Positions 52,771-61,511 are shown, counted from the first letter of the stretch. The stretch: DNA of 64,000 nt from Lentzea cavernae (GCF_014653695.1 NZ_BNAR01000007.1:372001-436000); one strand, 5' to 3'. The notes: a model not told the origin generated them from the sequence alone. Numbers and translations are program-made.

Positions 52771-53756
52771 CAGCTCAGCGCCACGTCGTCGGGGCCGTCG
52801 ATGCCGAGCGGCGCGGCCACCACCTGGCGCGTGCCGGCGCCGACGGCGACCAGGGCCTTGCCGACGGCCTTGCTCTCCGCGACCGACCCGATCTCGGCGA
52901 GGTCCACCAGCGCCTGGTCGAGGTCGACGACCTGCTCCTCCACGCCGATCGTCGCGGCGATCAGCTCGCACACGGCGCCGGGGTCGTCGAGCTTGAGGAA
53001 GTTCTGCCCGAGGATCGTCCGCCAGTGCTCACCGATGGTGTCGTCGTTGAAGTACGACGACTGGTTGGGGAGGATGAAGTAGACGTTCCACTTGCGGGCG
53101 AGCTCGCGGTAGACCGACACCGGGTCGATGTCCTGCTTGACGTCGTCACCGATGACGCGCCGGATGTGCTTGGCCTCGAGCCGCGGCTTGTTCAGCTCGT
53201 CCCCGATGATGAACAGGTACCCCTTCTTGCCGCGCTTCTGCCACGCGTCGCTGACCACGTGCCGTGCCACGAAGTACGCGGCCAGCTCGTACGACTCGCT
53301 CTTCTGCCCACCGCCGTTGCCCTCGAGGAAGATGTCCCGCAGCTGCTCGTCCATGCGGTTGTCCGACTCGAACTGCCCGACCTGCAGCGGCACGCGGTCG
53401 CTGTCGGCGTCCCCGATGCCACCGAACATCAACTGCGGGTCAGCGAGATATCCCTTGCGCTGCAACAGTCCGTGCAACTTGCCGAGCTTGCCCTGCATGA
53501 TCCGCGGCACCGCGCCCATCGACCCGGTCACGTCGAACAGCACGGCGATCGGTGTCGAGTCGGCGTGGTCGGGCGAGTCGCGGCACTCGCGGTACTCGAC
53601 CTTGAACGGGTCGAGCGCCGGCGCGGCCTTCCAGCTCGACGCGGGCGTCGACTTGATCGAGGCGGTGTAGCCGAAGTCCGCGATCCCCTTGGCCGCGCGG
53701 AAGGTCTTGGCCGCCGCGTAGGCGTTGTCGTCCCACTTGCCGTGTCCCATGGTCAT
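52770..53756 (-). CDS. VWA-domain protein
   Basis: A 328-residue cytoplasmic protein with one von Willebrand A domain. The metal-ion-dependent adhesion site is AVLFDVTGSMGAVPR (Asp75-x-Thr77-x-Ser79), followed by FGGIGDAD and, later, FIIGDELN. The N-terminal 60 residues (GKWDDNAYAAAKTFRAAKGI) and a C-terminal 50-residue tail are particular to this subfamily. VWA proteins scaffold complexes, often with AAA ATPases or kinases. Here it is bracketed by an overlapping pseudokinase gene (4-nt overlap) and an overlapping synthetase gene (1-nt overlap). I infer a complex with one or both. Confidence 0.86.
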   Translation of the reverse strand: MTMGHGKWDDNAYAAAKTFRAAKGIADFGYTASIKSTPASSWKAAPALDPFKVEYRECRDSPDHADSTPIAVLFDVTGSMGAVPRIMQGKLGKLHGLLQRKGYLADPQLMFGGIGDADSDRVPLQVGQFESDNRMDEQLRDIFLEGNGGGQKSESYELAAYFVARHVVSDAWQKRGKKGYLFIIGDELNKPRLEAKHIRRVIGDDVKQDIDPVSVYRELARKWNVYFILPNQSSYFNDDTIGEHWRTILGQNFLKLDDPGAVCELIAATIGVEEQVVDLDQALVDLAEIGSVAESKAVGKALVAVGAGTRQVVAAPLGIDGPDDVALS

Positions 53757-54757
53757 TCTCCCTTTGGAAGTGCGAACTGGCGGAAAACCCTTGGTCCGTA
53801 GAGCTCTTCGAGCAGTTCGTCGTACTCGTTGAGCAGGTCTGCCGCGTCAGGCCTGCGCGCCGGGTGTTCCTGCAAACAGCCCCTGGCGAAGACTTGCTGG
53901 CGAGGGTCGTTGTGCTGCAACAGTTCGAGCATCAGCGTGTGTGCCATGTGGACGTCTGTCGCGGCCGTGACCGGTTTCTGCGCTTGGACTTCCGGCGGGT
54001 AGGCGATCGTGCGACTGGTGGCGAGGAGCCGCTGCCCCTCCTCCACGGCGAACGACCAGCCGGCCAGCACGATCCCGTGCTGTTCCGGGTGCACCATCAC
54101 GTTCTCCGCAGTGACGGCACCGTGCACCAGCCCGATCTGGTGCGCGCCGGCCAGCGCCTTGAGCAGCCTGCGGTGCATCCACGCGTAGTCGCGGCCGTCC
54201 AGCCCGTGCGGGAACGCGTCCTTGACGACCTTCAGCGTCACGAAGCCTTCGAGCAGCGGGTCGAGCACCGTGAAGGCGCGCGAGCCCCTGGCGACGTCAC
54301 CCGACGTGTCGAGCAGGCGCGGGTAGAACGGCCGCAGCCACTGGTTCCGGTCGGTGAAGCGCTCCAACTGCCTCAGGGCGTGCCACTCGCCGTGCAGCAA
54401 CGGGTTGAGCGCCGGGTTGCGCACCACCTTGACCACGTGCGGCCCGTCCGCCTCGTAGAGGTTGGCGATGCTGCCGACCGCGAACGGCTCCCCGATGCGG
54501 TAGACGCCGGTCTTGGTCTTCAGTTCGACCGTCGTGCTGTGCGTCCACTCGTGGTGCAGGCGGGTCAGGTTCGCCGACGCCTCGTGCGCTCGGGTGTTGC
54601 CCGGTCCGACCACGTCGGGGTGCAGGACCGAGGCCAGCGCGTGGTACAGGCGTCGTGCCTGCCTGCGCTTGTCCGGGTCGGTGGTGCGAGGCCCGAACAG
54701 ACCTTCTGCCGAGGTGGCTCGCTCCACCAGTTCCAGCGCCTCCGATGTGGTGACCAT
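53753..54757 (-). CDS. J-domain/pseudokinase fusion
   Basis: A 334-residue protein. Residues 30-72 look like a DnaJ-type J domain: YHALASVLHPDVV with the HPD triad at 46-48, then a helix ANLTRLHHEW. Residues 85-315 have a protein-kinase fold: VVKVV (Lys110), Glu124, and a C-lobe with ATDVHMAHTLMLELL. The catalytic HRDxKxxN reads HGAVTAEN (residues 212-219) and DFG reads GWS, so the general base and the metal-binding Asp are gone and it should be a pseudokinase. ATG 54757 has no Shine-Dalgarno; the operator palindrome ends 3 bp away, so the mRNA may be leaderless. It is the first gene of the operon. Confidence 0.8.
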   Translation of the reverse strand: MVTTSEALELVERATSAEGLFGPRTTDPDKRRQARRLYHALASVLHPDVVGPGNTRAHEASANLTRLHHEWTHSTTVELKTKTGVYRIGEPFAVGSIANLYEADGPHVVKVVRNPALNPLLHGEWHALRQLERFTDRNQWLRPFYPRLLDTSGDVARGSRAFTVLDPLLEGFVTLKVVKDAFPHGLDGRDYAWMHRRLLKALAGAHQIGLVHGAVTAENVMVHPEQHGIVLAGWSFAVEEGQRLLATSRTIAYPPEVQAQKPVTAATDVHMAHTLMLELLQHNDPRQQVFARGCLQEHPARRPDAADLLNEYDELLEELYGPRVFRQFALPKGE

Positions 54758-54759
54758 GG

Positions 54760-54780
54760 TTTGAGTCTTACAGACTCAAA
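54760..54780. promoter_or_regulatory. Operator palindrome before the pseudokinase operon
   Basis: TTTGAGTCT, a 3-nt spacer (TAC) and AGACTCAAA form a perfect 9-bp inverted repeat ending 3 bp before the ATG. A further half-site, GACTCAAAC, lies at 54811-54819. The spacing and symmetry suit a dimeric repressor; the NrtR-like protein of the same operon is the natural candidate. Confidence 0.75.
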
Positions 54781-54824
54781 CTCCGATTGCAAGCATGTTC
54801 TGGTTGATGTGACTCAAACTTGGA

Positions 54825-55073
54825 CTACGAGGCCCCAGGCGCGTCGGCGATGCGAGCCACCACCGGAACGCCCTGTCGCTCCATCCGCGCCGCGACTTCG
54901 TCCGCCAGGTCGTCATCCTCGATGACGAGAGCGGTTCTCGTGACCGAGTCCCAGATCAGATACCCGTGCTCAGCACCAGCGGTCCCGACCAGGAAGTACC
55001 TGCCGTGCGGCGGGATCCACAGGTACGCGTACTCAGAAATGGTCATGACCACAGTCTCGGTGAGGCGGCTCAT
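54825..55073 (-). CDS. Small hypothetical protein
   Basis: An 82-residue acidic protein with no membrane segment. ATG 55073 has GGGGGA upstream. It reads MSRLTETVVMTISEYAYLW, then PPHGRYFLVGTAGAEHGYL, WDSVTRTALVIEDDDLADEV and ends DAPGAS. I do not recognise a family; similar-sized acidic proteins are common in actinomycetes. It lies 67 bp upstream of the pseudokinase on the same strand, but the intervening palindrome suggests the operon has its own promoter. It diverges from the MscS gene. Confidence 0.65.
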   Translation of the reverse strand: MSRLTETVVMTISEYAYLWIPPHGRYFLVGTAGAEHGYLIWDSVTRTALVIEDDDLADEVAARMERQGVPVVARIADAPGAS

Positions 55074-55127
55074 GGTGTTCCCCCGACCGGACGACGGGTA
55101 CCCGTTCACGACACGGGAGGAGGAAAC

Positions 55128-56210
55128 GTGCTGTTCGTCGTCATGGGCTGCTCCGTGGCCTTCGCACTGCTCGTGGTGGAGGTGGTCCACCGGCTGGTGC
55201 GCCGCTTCACCCACAGCGGGAAGATGTACCGGCCAGGTCAGGTGTTCGGAGCGCTCCTGGCCGCACAGATAAGCCTCAGCGTGTACCCGGTCGACGCGCC
55301 GGTGGTGCTGCACGTGCTGGGCATCGCGCTGATCCTGGCCGGGGCGTGGCTGCTCGCGGCGCTGATCAGCACCCTTGTGGACATATCGCTCTCGCGCGTT
55401 CGCACGGACGTCACGGACAACCGGCACGCGCGGCGGGTGCACACGCAGGTCACGCTGGTGCGGCGGCTGGTGCTGGTGGTCATCGGCGTGCTGGCCGTGG
55501 GCGCGATCCTGATGACGTTCCCCGGTGCTCGTGCGGTCGGGTCGACGGTGCTGGCGTCGGCGGCGGTGATCGGTGCCGTGGCGGCGTTCTCGGCGCAGTC
55601 GTTGCTGGGGAACCTGATCTCGGGGTTGCAGATCGCGTTCAGCGACGCGGTGCGGCTCGACGACGTCGTCGTGGTGGACGGTGAGTGGGGGCGGGTCGAG
55701 GACATCACGCTGACTTACGTGGTGCTGCACCTGTGGGACGACCGGCGGCTGGTGCTGCCGACGTCGTACTTCCTGAAGACGCCGTTCGAGAACTGGACGC
55801 GCACGCAGTCCGCGTTGCTCGGGACCGTCGAGCTCGATCTCGACTGGTCGGTGCCGGTCGAGGCGATGCGGCAGGAGATGCGGTCCATGCTGGAGGGCAG
55901 CGACCTGTGGGACGGGCGGGTGTCCGTGTTGCAGGTGACGCAAGCGACTCAGGGGTTCGTGCGGGTGCGTGCGCTCGTGAGCGCCGCCGACGCCGGCAAG
56001 TTGTGGGACCTGCGCTGTCTCACGCGGGAGCACCTGGTGGACTGGGTGCACCGTCAGCACAACGGTTCTTTGCCGCAGATCCGCACGCGAACCGTTTCCG
56101 GCGTCAACAGGCTGCAGCCCGCCTCTGACCAGCACACGGACGCGCGGGTGTTCGGTGAGAGCGCGGACGGGACGCTGCGGGAGCAAGCGTTTGCGGGCCC
56201 CAAGCAGTAG
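55128..56210 (+). CDS. MscS-family mechanosensitive channel
   Basis: A 360-residue small-conductance mechanosensitive channel. About four membrane helices are followed by the pore helix and beta domain: AAVIGAVAAFSAQSLLGNLI, SGLQIAFSDAVRLDDVVVVD, WGRVEDITLTYVVL and DDRRLVLPTSYFLKTPFENW. The pattern matches the MscS core (GxxAAxAxQ..lGN.isG). The C-terminal alpha/beta part reaches about residue 310. GTG 55128 has GGGAGGAGG upstream. It opens under membrane tension to release solutes on osmotic downshock. Confidence 0.93.
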   Translation: MLFVVMGCSVAFALLVVEVVHRLVRRFTHSGKMYRPGQVFGALLAAQISLSVYPVDAPVVLHVLGIALILAGAWLLAALISTLVDISLSRVRTDVTDNRHARRVHTQVTLVRRLVLVVIGVLAVGAILMTFPGARAVGSTVLASAAVIGAVAAFSAQSLLGNLISGLQIAFSDAVRLDDVVVVDGEWGRVEDITLTYVVLHLWDDRRLVLPTSYFLKTPFENWTRTQSALLGTVELDLDWSVPVEAMRQEMRSMLEGSDLWDGRVSVLQVTQATQGFVRVRALVSAADAGKLWDLRCLTREHLVDWVHRQHNGSLPQIRTRTVSGVNRLQPASDQHTDARVFGESADGTLREQAFAGPKQ

Positions 56211-56263
56211 AACGTCCGGAAATTCGGTGCAACCGCCCGCGGAGCCTGTTCCGTCCTTCGATC

Positions 56264-56635
56264 ATGAGAAGACCGCTCGCCGTCGCGTTTTGCGCGCTGG
56301 CTCTCGGCAGCTGTGGTACGAACGGGTCCCCGACCGTGCCCTACTCGGAGGTGCCCGTCGTGTCATCGGCGAAACCGGACAGGAACCGGATCGAGCAGGC
56401 GAAGCGCGACGGCCACCTCACAGTGCCACTGATGATCTCCGTGCAGCCGGGACGCGACGGGGAGGTCGAGCAGGCACTGACGAGGCTGGGCGCGACCGTC
56501 GAGTCGCGGGATCCCAGAATCGGCTACCTGCGGGCCGAGATGCCGGTCGACAAGGTGGAAGACGCGTATCTGATCACCGGTGTGTCCAAGGTGGACGTGG
56601 ACGAGCCGCTGAGCAACAGGTTGCCGGAACCGTAG
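56264..56635 (+). CDS. Lipoprotein resembling a stand-alone subtilisin propeptide
   Basis: A 123-residue protein with a lipoprotein-type signal (MRRPLAVAFCALALGSCGTN, lipobox LGSC). Residues 45-123 align with the propeptide of the convergent S8 protease: here TVPLMISVQPGRDGEVEQAL, LGATVES, VSKVDVDEPL; there TVDLLVAAEDGKTDAAVNDL, LGATVQK, VSTVDVDGLV. It therefore has the I9 inhibitor/propeptide fold without a protease. Anchored outside the membrane, it could inhibit the protease or help it fold. It ends inside a long hairpin shared with that gene. Confidence 0.75.
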   Translation: MRRPLAVAFCALALGSCGTNGSPTVPYSEVPVVSSAKPDRNRIEQAKRDGHLTVPLMISVQPGRDGEVEQALTRLGATVESRDPRIGYLRAEMPVDKVEDAYLITGVSKVDVDEPLSNRLPEP

Positions 56636-56671
56636 AAAGCCCCAGAATCTCGTGGATTCTGGGGCTTTCTA
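56633..56671. terminator. Long bidirectional terminator between lipoprotein and S8 protease
   Basis: TAGAAAGCCCCAGAATC, loop TCGTG and its exact complement make a 17-bp perfect stem that includes the stop codon of the lipoprotein gene. A-rich and T-rich ends on both strands suit termination in both directions. Confidence 0.92.
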
Positions 56672-56686
56672 CGTACTACCGAGCTA

Positions 56687-59600
56687 CTAGCTGACTGCCT
56701 GGACGATCACGGCACCGGTACCGACGACGGTGTTGTCGGCCGTGCGCACCTCGAGCTCGCCACGCAGCACGCGGCCGGCACCGGGCTGACCCAGCGGCGT
56801 GATGACGCCCGTCGCGTTCCACGTCGCACCGGCGGCGCGGTCGGCGTTGCTGTCCGTGACGGACAGCGTGCCGAGACCGGCCGAGGTGAAGACGTCGAAG
56901 TAGTCGAACTCCGTGGTGCCCGCGGGCACCGCGTAGCCGTCCACCAGTGCGACCCACTGACCGGCGGCCGGGTTGGTGATGGTCACCGACTCCTCGGAGT
57001 CCGCGTCCGCCGACGTGCCGGCGGCCACGCAGCTGCCCGTCGTGCAGTTGTAGACGACCAGGTCGAGGTCAGCGCCCTGATCGGCGGTGTTGCCGATCGT
57101 GACGGTGAGCCGCGTCGAACCGGGCAGCACGGTGATCGGGTACTGCTGCTGCGCGAGGTTCGCGATCGTCGGACGTGCCGTCTTGGCACTGCCGACAGCG
57201 CCCGCCGCGAGCCGGCCGTTGAAGCTGGCCTGCGTGTTCGAGACGGTGTAGGAGCGCTCGATCGGGGTGCCGATGGTGCCGGACGGGATGACGTCCGGGT
57301 TCGGGCTGATCGTCGTGCCGAGCACCGACGCGGTCACCGAGTACGGCGCCTCGGCGGCGTCGGAGGTGCGACGGGCCTCGATCACGATCTCCCACACACC
57401 GGCCATCGGGCTGGCCACCGTGCGGCTGGTGGGCGTGCCACCGGCACAACCGGCACCGGCGTCCGGGTTGTAGCAGTTGGTCGACGAGTTGACGTCGAAG
57501 CCGACGCCCTGCGGGGTGTAGCGCAGGAAGCGCACCTGGCCCTTGCCCGCCTCGGCGCCACCGGCGTTCATGTCGACCTTCAGCGCGGTCGTGCCCTTGG
57601 GCACGTTCACGAAGAGGCTGGTCGACTGGTTGCGCGCGATCTTGCCCGACTTGGTGACCGAGAACTTGTTGGCGGCGTTGAAGTTGTCCGCCGCGAACAC
57701 GGCGTTCAGGGTCTGCACGTCGACACCGGGGGTCTCCGGGTTGTCGAGCTGCAGGACCGCGCTGTGCGCGCCCGAGTTCTTCGCCTTGATCTTGACGGGG
57801 AACTGGACCGGCGTGTTCAGCGGCAGCTTGACCTTCTTGGCCGCCGAGAACGTGCCGTCGTTGCCCTTCCAGGAAACGTTGTACGTCTCGTCCGCGTGGC
57901 CCGTGGTGCGGGTCAGCGTGTAGGTGCGGGTGTACTCCTGGCCCGCGGTCACGCCCTCGCGGTCGTGGATGCCGACACCGACGCCCGGGGTGGCCAGCAG
58001 GCCGGCGAGGACGGTGTTGACGGGGACGGACGTGGTGACCTTGTCCGGCGTGGAGTGCTTGTCCAGCAGCTTCCACGCGGCGTTGGTGTTGAAGAGACCC
58101 GCGCCCTGCTCGTAGGCACCGAGGGTGTCCACGTAGTTCGCGCTGCGCTGGATCGCGTAGCGCAGCTCGGCGCTGGTCGGCCGCTGGCCGTTGTGCGTGG
58201 CCTTGTACGCGCTCACGAGCAGCGCGGCGGCACCGGTCGCCTGCGGGGCGGCCATCGACGTGCCGTTGAACTGCGAGTAGCCGGGCGGGAGGGCGTAGGT
58301 GCCCGCCACCGGGCCACCGGGCTGCCAGCGCGGCGTGGTGGAGATCGCCGAGCCGGGCGCGACGATGTTCGGCTTGAAGCCGCCGTCCTCGGCCGGGCCG
58401 CGCGACGAGAAGCCGTGCAGGTTCTGCTTCTGCGCGGTCTTCGAGCCGTAGTTGGAGAGCCAGGTCTCCTTGGTGATGTACGAGCCGACGCTCACCGCGT
58501 CCGTGGCGACCGACGGGTCACCGACGGTGTTGGCGCCCGCGCCCGAGTTGCCAGCCGAGATGAAGAGCTGGACGTTGTACTCGTTGATCGTGCGGTTGTA
58601 GAGCTCCGCACGGGCGTTGTTGCCGTCGTTGAGCGCCGGGAGGCCACCGATGGAGATGTTCACGACGTCGGCGCCGTTGCGCGCGGCGTAGAGGACACCG
58701 TCGATGAGACCGGAGCTGGTGCAGGACGGCGTGGAGAGGCAGGCCTTGATGGCGATCAGCTTCGCGCCGGGCGCGGCACCGGCCATCTTGCCGTCGAACA
58801 ACTTGTGGGCGGCGGTGATGCCGGCGACGTGCGTGCCGTGCGCGGCGCCCGAGATGCCGAGGTTGACGTACGGCGTGCCCGCGTTGTCGTAGATCGAGCG
58901 GTCGGTCTGCACGACGAACGAGATGCGCTCGACGACGGGGGTCGCGGGGTTGTCGGTACCGAAGTAACCGACGTCCTGCTTGACCTTGTAGTCGATCATG
59001 CGCTTGTTGTTCGTGAAGTCGCCGTCACCATCGGTGTCGACGAAGACTTCCTTCGTCGTGATGTCCTGGATGACACCGAACGAGTCCGTGCGGTCGCCGT
59101 CGCGGTTGATGTCACCGCCGGTCTCGCTGTTCGCGAGGTTCAGGTCGCCCGCGGTCTCGCTGAAGAGGCCGAACGAGTACGGGCCGCCGGTGGCCGGCGC
59201 CTTGTAGGTCTTGCCGCCCTCGGTGAACGTGCCGGTGCGGCCGGTCTTGGTCATGGTGACCCAGGTGCCGTCGCCGGAGTTCGTGGCGTTCGCGTTGTAC
59301 CAGTCGATGATCTTGCGCTCACCGGTGCTGGTCGTCTGCAGGGCCGGGGTGTCCAGGTCGATGCCGGAGTCGATCACGGCGATCGTGGTGCCGCGGCCGT
59401 CCCACTTCGGGTGCGCGGTGGCGAACTGCGCCGCCTGCGTGTCCTGCGTCGGCATGTACGGGTTCGTGCGCGGCGTCTTGGAGTTCGGCGCCTTCTGCGG
59501 TGCCGGGTTCTCCATGCCCTCGGGGCGCGGGTTGTCCAGCGCGACCAGGCCGTCGACGTCCACGGTGCTGACCGAGGCCAGCTTGGCGGCCTTCTCCGCG

Positions 59601-59920
59601 TTCTCGCGCGGGATGGTCACCTTGACGTAGTCGACGTCCTTCTCGGTCTTCTGGACCGTGGCGCCGAGCGCCTTGAGGTCGTTGACCGCGGCGTCGGTCT
59701 TGCCGTCCTCGGCGGCGACCAGCAGGTCGACCGTCGCCTTGCCCTGCTGGGCGGCCTGTTCGACGAGTGCGCGGTCCTGCTTGTCCAGCTGCTTGTCAGC
59801 GGCCGGCTGCTGCTGCGGTGCGTTCTGCGCGATGGCAGGGGTGGCGGCGAAGCCGAACCCGGTAGTGCCCAGCACCGCGGTCAGCAAGACCGTGCCGGTG
59901 CGGCGTCTCCAGTTCTTCAC
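56687..59920 (-). CDS. Large secreted S8 (subtilisin) protease
   Basis: A 1077-residue secreted subtilase. The signal peptide (VKNWRRRTGTVLLTAVLGTT) is followed by an I9-type propeptide (about 50-130) and the catalytic domain: Asp184 in IAVIDSGID, His361 in GAAHGTHVAG and Ser555 in NGTSMAAP. The long Asp-His insertion contains calcium-type loops (DINRDGDRTD, DTDGDGDFTN). Residues 600-1077 are beta-rich, including a pre-peptidase C-like domain. GTG 59920 begins the signal peptide. A related propeptide-like lipoprotein is encoded convergently, 51 bp away. It likely degrades extracellular protein. Confidence 0.92.
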   Translation of the reverse strand: MKNWRRRTGTVLLTAVLGTTGFGFAATPAIAQNAPQQQPAADKQLDKQDRALVEQAAQQGKATVDLLVAAEDGKTDAAVNDLKALGATVQKTEKDVDYVKVTIPRENAEKAAKLASVSTVDVDGLVALDNPRPEGMENPAPQKAPNSKTPRTNPYMPTQDTQAAQFATAHPKWDGRGTTIAVIDSGIDLDTPALQTTSTGERKIIDWYNANATNSGDGTWVTMTKTGRTGTFTEGGKTYKAPATGGPYSFGLFSETAGDLNLANSETGGDINRDGDRTDSFGVIQDITTKEVFVDTDGDGDFTNNKRMIDYKVKQDVGYFGTDNPATPVVERISFVVQTDRSIYDNAGTPYVNLGISGAAHGTHVAGITAAHKLFDGKMAGAAPGAKLIAIKACLSTPSCTSSGLIDGVLYAARNGADVVNISIGGLPALNDGNNARAELYNRTINEYNVQLFISAGNSGAGANTVGDPSVATDAVSVGSYITKETWLSNYGSKTAQKQNLHGFSSRGPAEDGGFKPNIVAPGSAISTTPRWQPGGPVAGTYALPPGYSQFNGTSMAAPQATGAAALLVSAYKATHNGQRPTSAELRYAIQRSANYVDTLGAYEQGAGLFNTNAAWKLLDKHSTPDKVTTSVPVNTVLAGLLATPGVGVGIHDREGVTAGQEYTRTYTLTRTTGHADETYNVSWKGNDGTFSAAKKVKLPLNTPVQFPVKIKAKNSGAHSAVLQLDNPETPGVDVQTLNAVFAADNFNAANKFSVTKSGKIARNQSTSLFVNVPKGTTALKVDMNAGGAEAGKGQVRFLRYTPQGVGFDVNSSTNCYNPDAGAGCAGGTPTSRTVASPMAGVWEIVIEARRTSDAAEAPYSVTASVLGTTISPNPDVIPSGTIGTPIERSYTVSNTQASFNGRLAAGAVGSAKTARPTIANLAQQQYPITVLPGSTRLTVTIGNTADQGADLDLVVYNCTTGSCVAAGTSADADSEESVTITNPAAGQWVALVDGYAVPAGTTEFDYFDVFTSAGLGTLSVTDSNADRAAGATWNATGVITPLGQPGAGRVLRGELEVRTADNTVVGTGAVIVQAVS

Positions 59921-60170
59921 GGCGCATGTGCCCTTCGTGGGGTAAAGAGTGCTCCGAAGCACATCTCTTCGCCTGGCGAGGGGCAATCGTCGGTTCAGCC
60001 CAATTCTTGTTTCCACATTGGACTGTTCAGAGGCTTGAAAGGGCGCACTTTTAGTGCTGCACGTTTCTTTTACGCCGTGGAACGAGCAACCGTCCTCCAG
60101 TCAAGAGCTGATGGAGGGGAATGTCAAGGCTCTGTCAACGGTGAACGACGTTGGCGTGTAACGAAACCAG

Positions 60171-60713
60171 TCATCGGGCGATGGACCGGTCGCCATTTCC
60201 GCCCATTAGCTCACGCAATCTCGTGCGCAGGCGACCGACGATCCCCTGCGGCGGCGCGAGCGCTTTGGGCTGCGCTCCGCACGACGGGCAGGTTTTGCGG
60301 TGCTTTTCGAGCGCCTGCTCGAGTTCCGTCACCTGCTTCGCGGTTCGTTCGGGCACGAAGTCCTTTTTGATCGAAAGCAGGCTCAGCTCCGTCAGCACGT
60401 GCGTGCCGCCGTGGAGTTGCGCCGCGGGCGTGATGGTGTGGAAGAAGATCAGGTTCCGGCTGCGCTTCGGCTCGAACCCCTGCACGTCGCACCACTCGAC
60501 GGTGGTCTGGCTGTCGAGGCCGTTCGAGATGAGGCCCTCGGCGGTGAGCTTCGTGCCCATGTTGAAGGTCCGCCACGCCACCGTCGCGCCCATGAGGAAC
60601 CACAGGCCGCCGAAGACGTAGGCGTACCAGGGGCCGTCCTTGGCTGCGAGCGGCCCGACGGCGGCCACGGCTGCGCCGAGGCCGAACAGGACCCATCTCC
60701 ACCTGGTGTGCAT
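60171..60713 (-). CDS. PH-domain-like membrane protein
   Basis: A 180-residue protein with two N-terminal membrane helices (WVLFGLGAAVAAVGPLAA and WYAYVFGGLWFLMGATVA). A bacterial PH-type domain follows (TFNMGTKLTAEGLISNGL, TVEWCDVQGFEPK). A helix and a Cys pair close the protein (KHRKTCPSCGAQP), half a zinc ribbon. Similar proteins are common and uncharacterised in actinomycetes. It diverges from the 60.8 kb gene. Confidence 0.7.
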   Translation of the reverse strand: MHTRWRWVLFGLGAAVAAVGPLAAKDGPWYAYVFGGLWFLMGATVAWRTFNMGTKLTAEGLISNGLDSQTTVEWCDVQGFEPKRSRNLIFFHTITPAAQLHGGTHVLTELSLLSIKKDFVPERTAKQVTELEQALEKHRKTCPSCGAQPKALAPPQGIVGRLRTRLRELMGGNGDRSIAR

Positions 60714-60824
60714 GTCTCCCTCCTGTTTACCCGATTTCGAGCACTCGGCTCTTCAACGCTCGCCGGTGCCGTCCTGTTGAACGTTCCGCAGGACTGGGGG
60801 CTGTCCAGGCGCTACCTTGCGCCC

Positions 60825-61511
60825 ATGGACCTGAAGCCGGTCGCCGACGAGCTGTACGGGCTGCCCCCGAAGGACTTCACCGCAGCCCGCAACGCCGCCG
60901 CCAAGCAGGCCGGCGACAAAGACCTGGCCAAGGCCATCCAGGACCTGCGCAAGCCGACGGTGGGCGCCTGGGCGGTCAACAAGCTCGTCCGGGACGCCCC
61001 TGAGGGCCTCCAGGAGGCGCTGGGGCTCTCCACGGCCAAGCTGACCATGCGGGAGCTCGGTCGCAAGCGCAAGGAGCTGCTGGAGGCCCTCGTCTACCGC
61101 ACGCTGGAGCTCACGGGGCCGTTGGCGGACGACGCCGTCACGCACGTCCGGAACACGCTGACGGCCGCGATGGCCGATCCCGAGTCGGCCGAGCAGGTGC
61201 GGGGCGGGCACCTGACCAAGCCGCTCGAGTACTCCGGGTTCGGGTTCGCGCTGCCGGAGCCCGAGCCGGCGCAGGACGGGGAGGACGCGCTCGCCCGCAA
61301 GCGCAGGGAGCGGCAGGAGCGCAAGCAGGCCGAGGCGCAGCAGGCGCTGGACGAGGCCGAGCAGGCTCTAGGGGAGGCCCAGGCCGATCAGCTGGCGGCG
61401 CAGCGGGCGTTCGACCGGGCCGCGGAACGGCTGGAGGACGCCAAGCGGGTCACGTCGGCCGCGGAGAAGGCGCGCAAGGCGGCGGAGAAGAAGCTCAACG
61501 ATCTGAGCTAG
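60825..61511 (+). CDS. Coiled-coil hypothetical protein
   Basis: A 228-residue soluble protein I know only as a conserved actinobacterial hypothetical. The first half is globular and helical (MDLKPVADELYGLPPKDFTA, LRKPTVGAWAVNKLVR, which recurs in relatives). From about 150 it is one long charged coiled coil (RKRRERQERKQAEAQQALDE ... AAEKARKAAEKKLNDLS). It is transcribed alone. It may be a structural or nucleic-acid-associated protein; no enzyme motif is present. Confidence 0.75.
   Translation: MDLKPVADELYGLPPKDFTAARNAAAKQAGDKDLAKAIQDLRKPTVGAWAVNKLVRDAPEGLQEALGLSTAKLTMRELGRKRKELLEALVYRTLELTGPLADDAVTHVRNTLTAAMADPESAEQVRGGHLTKPLEYSGFGFALPEPEPAQDGEDALARKRRERQERKQAEAQQALDEAEQALGEAQADQLAAQRAFDRAAERLEDAKRVTSAAEKARKAAEKKLNDLS

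Noticed and set aside
50961..54757. A TerY-P triad.
   Set aside because: That set has a VWA protein, a PP2C and an active kinase; here the kinase is dead, PP2C is missing and a PurA-fold ligase and NrtR are added.
57764..60370. An 868-codon open frame on the plus strand.
   Set aside because: It is the antisense shadow of the S8 protease gene and has no family features.
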